A stretch of 53,620 nt of DNA from Nitrospirillum iridis (lineage in GTDB: Bacteria; Pseudomonadota; Alphaproteobacteria; Azospirillales; Azospirillaceae), in the NCBI RefSeq assembly GCF_014205765.1, contig NZ_JACIIZ010000001.1:1-53620 (forward strand), read 5' to 3'. Shown here one piece after another: positions 36,744 through 43,610 of the stretch. The notes beneath the pieces were generated by a model, which did no database searches, was not told the origin of the DNA, and saw only the letters and a list, made by a program, of their open reading frames with translations. Both the position numbers and the translations under genes were made by a program. Position 1 is the stretch's first letter. Every line of letters starts with the position of its first letter.

Positions 36744-38569
36744 TGAACCGCCTGCCTTCCAATCGACTGGCCGCCCGCCTGCTTGTCGGTACCGCCCTTT
36801 TCGTGAGCGCCGTGTCGATCGGTCAGGTGACCGGGCCCCTGGCCACCGTGGCGCACGCCGCCACGCCCGCCAATCCTGTGGCCGGCAAGGCGGACGCCCA
36901 GTTCAAGGCGATCTACACCAAGGAATGGACGTGGCGGCAGGAGGAGTTCAAGGGCGAGGACGACGAGGACAGTACCGACCAGGTCACCAACCACCTGCCC
37001 AAGGTCGACGCCGCCACCCAGGACCGGCGCTTGAAATATTGGGATGGCATCATGAAGGAGTTGGAGGCCGTCCCCCAGGCCGACCTCTCGCCCGAGGCCA
37101 AGGTCAACTACGGCATCTATCGTGACCAGATCGCGGTGTTGCTGGCCAGCCAGCAGTTCCGTGACTATGAAAAGCCGCTGAACGCCGACAGCTCCTTCTG
37201 GTCCAATCTGGCCGGTGGCGCGCGCAAGCCGTTCCATACGGCGGCGGAGTACAAGGCCTTCATCGGCCAGATGAATGACATCCCGCGCTATTTCAACGAG
37301 CAGATCGTGAACATGCGCGCCGGCCTGAAGCGCGGTTTCACCCCGCCCAAGGTGACGCTGGCCGGCCGCGACAGCGGCCTGGTGAACGTGGTCGAGGCCA
37401 AGACGCCCGAAGACAACGTCTACTACACGCCCTTCAAGCAGATGCCGGACAGCATCCCGGCCGCCACCCAAACGGAATTGCGCGCCGCCGCCGTGGCCGC
37501 CATCACCAAGTCGGTGGTGCCCGCCCACCAGGCGCTGCTGAAGTTCGTGCGCGAGGAGTACTTCCCCGGTGCCCGCACCGACCTGGCGGCGGAGACGCTG
37601 CCGGACGGCAAGGCCTACTACCAGTCCAAGATCAAGGAATTCGCCACCGTCGACATGACGGCCGACCAGATCCACAAGATCGGCCTGGATGAGGTCGCCA
37701 AGATCCACGCCCAGATGCTGGACGTGATGAAGGAGGTGAAATTCCAGGGCGACTTCCCCGCCTTCCTGAAATTCCTGCGCACCGATCCGCAGTTCTACGC
37801 CAAGACGCCGGAAGAGCTGCTGATGCGGGCGGCGTGGATCGCCAAGAAATTCGACGGCAAGGCCGACCAGTATTTCGGCTACCTGCCGCGGTCGCGCTTC
37901 GCCATCATCCCGGTGCCGGCGGACATCGCCCCCTTCTACACCTCCGGCCGCGGCGGTCCCGGCGTCTACCTGGTCAACACCTACAATCTGCCGGCCCGCG
38001 CCCTCTACTCCTTGCCGGCGCTGACCCTGCACGAATCCGCTCCCGGCCACGCCTTCCAGATGCCCATCGCGGCGGAACAGAAGGATCAGCCGGAATTCCG
38101 GCAGAAGGTCTACATCTCCGCCTATGGTGAGGGCTGGGCGCTCTACTGCGAGAAGTTGGGCGAGGAGATGGGCATGTATGAGACGCCGTATGAGCGCTTC
38201 GGCATGCTGAGCTACCAGATGTGGCGCGCCGCCCGCCTGGTGGTGGACACCGGCATCCATGCCAAGGGCTGGACGCGCGAACAGGCCCAGCAATACCTGC
38301 ACGACAACACGGCCCTGGCCGACCATGAGATCGAGACGGAGGTCGACCGCTACATCGCTTGGCCGGGCCAGGCGTTGTCCTACTATCTGGGCGAGATGGC
38401 CATCCTGAAGGCCCGCGCCAAGGCGGAGAAGGCGCTGGGCCAGAAGTTCGACCTGCGCAACTTCCACGACACGGTGCTGAAGCTGGGGTCGGTGCCGCTG
38501 CCGGTGCTGGAGGCCCGCATCGACCGCTTCATCGCCGAGGGCGGGAAGAGCCCCTACCCGGCGCAGTAA
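36743..38569 (+). CDS. Secreted DUF885 zinc-metallopeptidase-like protein
   Basis: The product has 608 residues from ATG 36743. The A of this ATG is the last base of the arabinofuranosidase TGA stop, so translation is coupled; AGGGAG lies upstream. A long signal peptide ends at VAHA-A. The family motif His430-Glu431-Ser-Ala-Pro-Gly-His436 (LHESAPGHAFQ) has the HExxxGH form expected of gluzincin-like metallopeptidases, with a downstream Glu in AYGEGWALYCE as third ligand. DUF885 proteins are widely annotated as peptidases, but few are characterised. Sharing a transcript with an arabinofuranosidase suggests the pair strips arabinose from, and then cleaves, the same glycopeptide in the periplasm. 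Confidence 0.85.
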   Translation: MNRLPSNRLAARLLVGTALFVSAVSIGQVTGPLATVAHAATPANPVAGKADAQFKAIYTKEWTWRQEEFKGEDDEDSTDQVTNHLPKVDAATQDRRLKYWDGIMKELEAVPQADLSPEAKVNYGIYRDQIAVLLASQQFRDYEKPLNADSSFWSNLAGGARKPFHTAAEYKAFIGQMNDIPRYFNEQIVNMRAGLKRGFTPPKVTLAGRDSGLVNVVEAKTPEDNVYYTPFKQMPDSIPAATQTELRAAAVAAITKSVVPAHQALLKFVREEYFPGARTDLAAETLPDGKAYYQSKIKEFATVDMTADQIHKIGLDEVAKIHAQMLDVMKEVKFQGDFPAFLKFLRTDPQFYAKTPEELLMRAAWIAKKFDGKADQYFGYLPRSRFAIIPVPADIAPFYTSGRGGPGVYLVNTYNLPARALYSLPALTLHESAPGHAFQMPIAAEQKDQPEFRQKVYISAYGEGWALYCEKLGEEMGMYETPYERFGMLSYQMWRAARLVVDTGIHAKGWTREQAQQYLHDNTALADHEIETEVDRYIAWPGQALSYYLGEMAILKARAKAEKALGQKFDLRNFHDTVLKLGSVPLPVLEARIDRFIAEGGKSPYPAQ

Positions 38570-38592
38570 GCGCGCTGGCCGGGACCAGCGGC

Positions 38593-38631
38593 CGGGGGCG
38601 TCTCCGCACGGGCACCCGTCCCCGTTTTGTT
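38593..38631 (+). terminator. Terminator of the arabinofuranosidase/DUF885 operon
   Basis: Arms CGGGGGCG (38593-38600) and CGTCCCCG (38617-38624, one G-T pair) are followed by TTTTGTT. It lies 24 bp past the stop. Confidence 0.6.
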
Positions 38632-38647
38632 CCTGTGATGCCTTCCG

Positions 38648-38694
38648 CTCAAGCGGATGGGGGTGTATCAAGCCCTTACCCCCATCTTCTTGAG
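38648..38694 (+). promoter_or_regulatory. Leader hairpin immediately before rmuC
   Basis: A bipartite stem: CTCAAG (38648-38653)/CTTGAG (38689-38694), then GATGGGGGT (38656-38664)/ACCCCCATC (38678-38686), separated by a 2x2 internal loop. It ends next to the GCAGGA ribosome site and 14 nt before the rmuC ATG. Confidence 0.6.
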
Positions 38695-38708
38695 CAGGAC
38701 GCGCGTCC

Positions 38709-40106
38709 ATGTCCCTCGATCTCCTCTCCCTGGCCCTCGGTTTCGTGGCGGCGCTGGTCGTGGCCCTGGTGGCCGCGCGCGTGGCCGGCGCTGGCGCGCG
38801 GGCGGCGCAAGCGGAACGGCTGGCCGCGCTGGAAGCCGACCTGGCGGACCTGCGCGACGCCAAGGCCGAAATCGATCGCCGCCTGGCGGTCGAGGGGGAA
38901 CGGGCGTCCCGCGTGCCCTTGCTGGAACGCGACCTGTCGGCCGTGCGGGAGGAGAAGGCGCGGCTGTCCCAGGACCTGGCCGCCTCGCGCGAGGCGCTGG
39001 TGCGCGAGCTGAAGCAGGCGGAGGAGAAGCTGCTTCTGCTGTCCCAGGCGCGGGAGGCGATGGCCAAGGAATTCAAGGTCCTGGCCGACGAGGTGATGAC
39101 CCGCCACGGCGAGACCTTCGCCAAGCAGAACCGCAGCCAGCTGGACGGCCTGCTGGCCCCCTTGCGGGACCGCATGGTGGAATTCCAGCAGGGCCTGCAA
39201 CTGGCCCATACGGAAAGCGCCAAGGACCGGGCCGCCCTGGCCCAGCAGATCCGCCAGCTGACCGACACCAGCGCCCGCATGACCAGCGAGACGCATAATT
39301 TGACCCAGGCGCTGAAGGGCAAGGCCCAGACCCAGGGCGCCTGGGGCGAGATGATCCTGTCCACCATCCTGGAACGCTCCGGCCTGCGCGAGGGTGAGGA
39401 GTACGTGACCCAGGAAAGCCGTACGGATGCCGAGGGTGGCCGGCTGCGCCCCGACGTGGTGGTGAACCTGCCGGGCGGCCAACGGGTGGTGATCGACGCC
39501 AAGGTGTCGCTGACGGCCTTCGAGGCGCACGTGAACGCGGATACCGAGGTGGAGCGCATGGCGGCGCTCGCCCGCCACGTCGTCTCGCTGCGCGCCCATA
39601 TCAAGACCCTGGGATCCAAGGATTACACGGGCGCCGTGGGCAGCGCGCTGGACTACGTCCTGATGTTCGTGCCCATCGAGGGCGCGCTGGCCGTGGCGGT
39701 GCAGGAGGATCCGGCCCTGACCGCGTACGCCGCCGACATGAATGTGGCCATCGCCACGCCCACCACCCTGATGGTGGCGCTGCGCACCGTGGCCAACGTC
39801 TGGCAGGTGGAGCGCCGCAACCGCAACGCCGAGGCCATCGCCGACCGCGCCGGCAAGCTGTACGACAAGTTCGTGGGATTTCTGGAGGACATGCGCAGCC
39901 TGGGCACCCAGTTGGACCGGGCGCAGAAGACCTATGGCGGCGCCATGACCAAGCTCAGCACCGGCAGCGGCAACCTGGTGCGCCAGGTGGAGCAGCTGAA
40001 GGACATGGGCGCCAAGACCTCCAAGGCCATCCCGGTCGATTTGCGCGAGGACGGGCCGGAGGAGAAGTTGGCCCTGGAGGCGGGCGCCCCGCTGCCACCC
40101 GGCTGA
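38709..40106 (+). CDS. rmuC: DNA recombination protein RmuC homologue
   Basis: The product has 465 residues from ATG 38709. An N-terminal membrane helix (~5-25) is followed by a long coiled coil (~30-195, with heptads such as RLAALEADLADLRDAKAEID). The RmuC nuclease-like domain covers ~205-420. It carries the family's conserved text KGKAQTQGAWGEMILSTILE, the PDxD...DxK-like pair RLRPDVVVNLPGGQRVVIDA followed by KVSL, and YVLMFVPIEGALAVA. RmuC limits inversions between short repeats and is thought to act as a restriction-endonuclease-like enzyme. Length and domain order are normal. A strong RNA hairpin directly in front of its ribosome site may damp translation. Confidence 0.95.
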   Translation: MSLDLLSLALGFVAALVVALVAARVAGAGARAAQAERLAALEADLADLRDAKAEIDRRLAVEGERASRVPLLERDLSAVREEKARLSQDLAASREALVRELKQAEEKLLLLSQAREAMAKEFKVLADEVMTRHGETFAKQNRSQLDGLLAPLRDRMVEFQQGLQLAHTESAKDRAALAQQIRQLTDTSARMTSETHNLTQALKGKAQTQGAWGEMILSTILERSGLREGEEYVTQESRTDAEGGRLRPDVVVNLPGGQRVVIDAKVSLTAFEAHVNADTEVERMAALARHVVSLRAHIKTLGSKDYTGAVGSALDYVLMFVPIEGALAVAVQEDPALTAYAADMNVAIATPTTLMVALRTVANVWQVERRNRNAEAIADRAGKLYDKFVGFLEDMRSLGTQLDRAQKTYGGAMTKLSTGSGNLVRQVEQLKDMGAKTSKAIPVDLREDGPEEKLALEAGAPLPPG

Positions 40107-40438
40107 CTCCTTCTGACAAGTTCTGTCCCGCATGACGGGCATTGTGCCCGATAGTCTCACGGAATCAGACTTGACAGCGTTGTCTTATCCTGGAATTCTT
40201 CCTCTCAACCATCGGTGGTTGCGGGGGCTGTCCGCTTCGCGCGACCGGTGGAAAAAGCGCAGGGATCGAATCGCCGACGGTTTCCGGCAATCACCACGTC
40301 CTTCTTATCCGGCCGCATGGCGCGGTAACGGCACGCCCGTGTTCACGCGCGGGTGCCGGTAGGAGGAGGGGCGGGGCCGGGCACCGCCTGATTGTCTTGA
40401 GAGGAAAAGGGGTGTTTCTCCCAGAGCCCCCTTTCGTG

Positions 40439-40504
40439 GACGGCCGCGCCTTCCGTTGAGGGTTTCAGTCTGGGCAGCCTCAACGGGGCGCGGCCGTCTT
40501 TTTT
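40439..40504 (+). terminator. Strong intrinsic terminator without an adjacent gene
   Basis: Perfect 12-bp arms GACGGCCGCGCC (40439-40450)/GGCGCGGCCGTC (40487-40498) and perfect inner 7-bp arms GTTGAGG (40455-40461)/CCTCAAC (40478-40484) are followed by six T residues. The nearest upstream stop codon (rmuC) is 330 bp away. Confidence 0.8.
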
Positions 40505-40544
40505 GAAATCGCCGGTTTCCCATTTTTTTGAAATCGCCGGTTTC
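40499..40544 (+). repeat. 21-bp direct repeat, two copies at 25-bp period
   Basis: The unit is a T6 run followed by GAAATCGCCGGTTTC. It occurs at 40499-40519 and 40524-40544. The unit is itself an inverted repeat (GAAA...TTTC), so the region presents two spaced palindromes. Confidence 0.7.
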
Positions 40545-40620
40545 AAGGCGCACGGTTGTCGCACCCCATCCGTATCAGGTGGGCCGGAACGTCCTCCGGC
40601 GCCCCCGGGGGAACCGAGCC

Positions 40621-40800
40621 ATGCCATCCGATCTCGCCAATTTGATGCGCCGCTTCAACGACCGCGGCCGTGGTGTCGACCTGATGGTGCTGGTGGCGGT
40701 GTCCGCCTTCCTGACCGCGGTGGTGCTGAGCGCGCCGCCGGAGGCGACGCAGGAGGCCGGGATCGCCCCAGACCCGGTGGTGGTGTCCGCCGGCCGCTGA
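40621..40800 (+). CDS. 59-residue single-pass membrane protein, hypothetical
   Basis: A short frame runs from ATG 40621 with GGGGGAA upstream. It begins MPSDLANLMRRFNDRGRG, followed by one hydrophobic helix (LMVLVAVSAFLTAVVL) and an acidic/proline tail. A basic N-terminus before a single helix suggests an inner-membrane protein with its N-terminus in the cytosol. In-frame extension to 40528 would run into the 21-bp repeats and is unlikely. I recognise no family. It ends 7 bp before the convergent permease gene. Confidence 0.55.
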   Translation: MPSDLANLMRRFNDRGRGVDLMVLVAVSAFLTAVVLSAPPEATQEAGIAPDPVVVSAGR

Positions 40801-40806
40801 CGCGCC

Positions 40807-41562
40807 TCAAAGATAGAGTTTACCGAAGAAATACAGGGTCATGGCCACGCCCGTCAGGATGACGAACCGCCGGACAAGCTCGCCGGGCAGGCGGCGGGCC
40901 ACGGCGGCCCCCAAATAACCACCGGCGATGGCCGCGACCATCATGACCAGGGCGGGGCCCCACACCACCCGGCCGCCCAGGGCGAAGGTCAGGGTGGCGA
41001 TGGCGTTCAGGCTGCCGCTCAGCAGGGTTTTCCAGGCGTTCATGGCGTGCATGTCGCGCAGGCCGAACAGGGTCATGGCCGCCATGGACAGGATGCCCAC
41101 CCCGCCGCCGTAATAGCCGCCATAGATGGCGATGACGAACTGGCAGCACAGCAGCGCCGTGGGCGTCAGGTGCAGGCGATCCTTCATCAACGCGGTCAGT
41201 TGGCGGCCGAAGGCGAAGACCAGGGTGGCCAGCAGCAACAGCCAGGGCACCAAGGCCACGAACACCGATTCCGGCGTGTTCAGCAGCAGCAGGGCGCCGG
41301 CCACGCTGCCCGCCAGGCTGACCGCCACCATGGGCACCATGCCCACGCCCTGGATGGGCTGGAAATCGCGCCGATAGGCGTAGACGCTGGCGAACGATCC
41401 GGGGAACAGGGCCACGGTGTTGGTGGCGTTGGCGGTGACGGGCGGCAGGCCCGCGAACACCAGGGCCGGAAAGCCAAGGAAGCTGCCACCGCCGGCGACG
41501 GCGTTCAGGATGCCGGCCGCGAAGGCGGCGCCGATCAGCAGGGCCCAGGTCCAGGGATCCAT
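40807..41562 (-). CDS. TauE/SafE-family sulfite/organosulfur exporter-like permease
   Basis: The product has 251 residues from ATG 41562, which gives immediate entry into the first membrane helix. The TSUP-family duplicated signature is readable: GILNAVAGGGSFLGFPALVF in the first half, and YGGYYGGGVGILSMAAMTLFG in the second, each with the conserved glycine loop. About eight helices fit the length. Members move sulfite, sulfoacetate, taurine-derived or other organic anions. The neighbours (small membrane protein, polytopic protein) do not reveal the substrate. An in-frame extension to 41694 encodes a basic sequence without features. Confidence 0.9.
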   Translation of the reverse strand: MDPWTWALLIGAAFAAGILNAVAGGGSFLGFPALVFAGLPPVTANATNTVALFPGSFASVYAYRRDFQPIQGVGMVPMVAVSLAGSVAGALLLLNTPESVFVALVPWLLLLATLVFAFGRQLTALMKDRLHLTPTALLCCQFVIAIYGGYYGGGVGILSMAAMTLFGLRDMHAMNAWKTLLSGSLNAIATLTFALGGRVVWGPALVMMVAAIAGGYLGAAVARRLPGELVRRFVILTGVAMTLYFFGKLYL

Positions 41563-41629
41563 TCGGGGGGGCGGTGTCCAGTGCGGTTGGTGGCGGGCGC
41601 CCCGGGTATGCCGTCCTTCGCGGGCGGTC

Positions 41630-43216
41630 TTAGGGGGCGGGGAGCGTCGGCGCGTCGTGCAGCACGCGATAGAGCTGGAACCCCTTGCCCTCATGAACCA
41701 GGTCGGCCAGGCCCGTCAACTCCCGATGTCCGGCCTCGGTGTTCAGGACGATGACGTAGTCATAGTCACGCCGCCAGTCCTGCCAGAAGTAGGTGCCGAC
41801 GGGGAAGGGGGTGGCCACCGCCTTCATCATCTCCCCCGTGCTGGGCGGATCGCCATCCTCGCGGTCCACGCGCTCGGTATAGGCGGGCTTGACCGCCAGC
41901 ACCTGCTTGCCCGCCACGCTGAAGGCGGTGCTGACCAGGCTTTGCCGGTCGATGATGGCCAGGCAGGGCGCATGGCTGAAGGCGGCGTTGAAGTTGACGT
42001 CGCCCGTCGGCACCGTCGCCTCCGCCACCAGGATGGTGGAGCCGGGCTCCACCACCGCCATGGACGCCCGCATATCCTTGTACACCTGGCCCAGGGGCAG
42101 CCAGTCGCCGATCATGACCACGCTGCGCGCCACGATGATGGCCAGGATGGCGCCCAGCGCCGTCAGTCGGCCCAGGCGGCTGCGGAATTCGAAGCGCACG
42201 AAGCCCAGGCCCAGGAACAGCAGGGCCACCGGCAACCGTTCGTCGGCATAGGCCGAGCCGAACAGGATGGTGGGCATGGCGATGTAGGTCGCGGCCCCCG
42301 TGGCCAGCAGCATCCAGCCGGCGGCATGCAGGTGCATGCGCCGGGTGGCCAGCAGGGCCACGACCACGGCCAGCCCGACCAGGCCCAGGGGCACCTCCCA
42401 ATTCTCATGGAAGGTGGTGACGAGGAAGCGCAAGCCCTCGCCCTTGCCGACCCAGCTCCACACCACCTGGTCGGCCAGGCCCATGGTCGGGCTGAGCGCC
42501 AGCAGGGGCAGGACCACCAGGAAGGGCAGGGCCATCAGGCCCAGATGGCGCAGCGCCTGGCGCCAGGGCCGGCGGGCCAGGTCCGGCGCCTCCAGGCAGA
42601 AGATGGCCATGCCATAGAGGCCGACGGCGAACAGATGGCAGAAGAACAGCACCAGCACCGTGACGGTGGAGGCGGCCAGACGCCGCAGATGCGACTGGCG
42701 GCGCAACGACAGGCGGATGGCCGTGCCCCACAGGGCCAGGCCGATGCCGAACAGGAAGTTGGTGAAGCCCAGCAGGAAGATGCCATTGTACATGAAGGCC
42801 ATGGCCAGCAGGGCGTTGGCGCCGCCCGGCCCATGCTCCGCCCGGTGCAGGGCGCGGTGCAGGGCCCAGGTGCCGGTGACGATGCTGACGACGATGGCGG
42901 CGATGAACAGCTTGCCGGCGGCGAACACGTTCACCACCTTGACCAGGGGGGGCACCACCAGGTCCATGGCCAGGTTGGGGATGACCTGCCAGTCGATGGT
43001 GTAGAACCGCTGCAGCAACGGTTCCTGGCTCAGGCGCGCGATGATCTGCATGCGCGCCAGATGGTTGGCGTAGTCCGTCAGCGGCGGCACCAGCACGAAG
43101 AACAGCGGGGTCAGGACCACCGCCAAGGCGAACAGGCCCAGCGCCGTGGCCACGGGCAGGTCCAAGCTACGGGGGCGGGCATCGCTGCGCGCGCTGGCAT
43201 CCAGGGCAACCATCAT
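41630..43216 (-). CDS. Uncharacterised polytopic membrane protein (GT-C-like architecture)
   Basis: The product has 528 residues from ATG 43216 (ATG 43213 or TTG 43225 possible). Ten to twelve hydrophobic segments fill residues ~25-370. A soluble C-terminal domain of ~150 residues follows, with the strands STILVAEATVP and APCLAIIDRQSL and a YDYVIVLN segment. A first extracytoplasmic loop carries TDYANHLARM, an acidic/aromatic loop in the position where GT-C glycosyltransferases carry their catalytic Asp. This architecture resembles lipid-linked sugar transferases of the cell envelope, but no specific family was recognised and no polysaccharide genes adjoin. Function is unassigned. Confidence 0.75.
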   Translation of the reverse strand: MMVALDASARSDARPRSLDLPVATALGLFALAVVLTPLFFVLVPPLTDYANHLARMQIIARLSQEPLLQRFYTIDWQVIPNLAMDLVVPPLVKVVNVFAAGKLFIAAIVVSIVTGTWALHRALHRAEHGPGGANALLAMAFMYNGIFLLGFTNFLFGIGLALWGTAIRLSLRRQSHLRRLAASTVTVLVLFFCHLFAVGLYGMAIFCLEAPDLARRPWRQALRHLGLMALPFLVVLPLLALSPTMGLADQVVWSWVGKGEGLRFLVTTFHENWEVPLGLVGLAVVVALLATRRMHLHAAGWMLLATGAATYIAMPTILFGSAYADERLPVALLFLGLGFVRFEFRSRLGRLTALGAILAIIVARSVVMIGDWLPLGQVYKDMRASMAVVEPGSTILVAEATVPTGDVNFNAAFSHAPCLAIIDRQSLVSTAFSVAGKQVLAVKPAYTERVDREDGDPPSTGEMMKAVATPFPVGTYFWQDWRRDYDYVIVLNTEAGHRELTGLADLVHEGKGFQLYRVLHDAPTLPAP

Positions 43217-43610
43217 TTCCGCCAATTAACAGGCCGCTCCCGCAGCGCACAAGACAATCAAAAGAGAGGCAGCCCGCGAATGGGGAATACGGGATCCCCG
43301 TTTATGCCGGCGCTACACTTTGCCTCATCCGCGCACGCCCTGACAGCGCGCCGATGGTGCCGGCCCTTCCTGGAAGCCAGGCCACGCGCGGGGTGGGCCA
43401 CCGCCGGCCAGACGCGGCGGCCTTCCGCTAAATTTTTTGATGGGCTGGCGATTTGCCATTCCCGGCTTGTGTCGCGCGTCCGATTCCCCTAACGAAGCGG
43501 GCGAACGACGGCCCTGGCGGAACGGGCCGCGCGGAACAACAGGTGGGCACATCCTCCGCTCAAGCCGTTCGGGGGCCGCGCATCTACGCTCCATTTTCAA
43601 GGATTTGGGC
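43217..43610. other. Divergent intergenic region before the second POT transporter
   Basis: The 394-bp region has mixed base composition. An in-frame extension of the downstream gene to 43437 is open but has no domain or ribosome site. AAGGAT (43599-43604) precedes ATG 43611. No GntR palindrome, Fur or Pho site was found. Confidence 0.4.

Larger units (their letters stand above)
40107..40620 (+). other. Gene-free region with candidate small RNA
   Basis: The 514-bp stretch has no convincing protein gene. It holds a consensus -35 element TTGACA (40171-40176, weak -10 near 40194), several inverted repeats and a very strong terminator at 40439-40504. Two copies of a 21-bp repeat follow. The order of promoter element, structured stretch and terminator fits a ~300-nt non-coding RNA starting near 40205. 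Confidence 0.45.

Noticed and set aside
40132-40362. Possible 76-residue ORF in the rmuC downstream gap
   Set aside because: Its composition is unlike neighbouring genes, it has no ribosome site or conserved motif, and it overlaps a consensus -35 element and RNA-like inverted repeats. A non-coding RNA explains the stretch better.
40200-40504. 6S, SRP or RNase P RNA in the orphan-terminator region
   Set aside because: None of the conserved sequence landmarks of SRP or RNase P RNA is visible, and there is no rod-like 6S pairing with a central bubble. It is left as an unassigned sRNA candidate.
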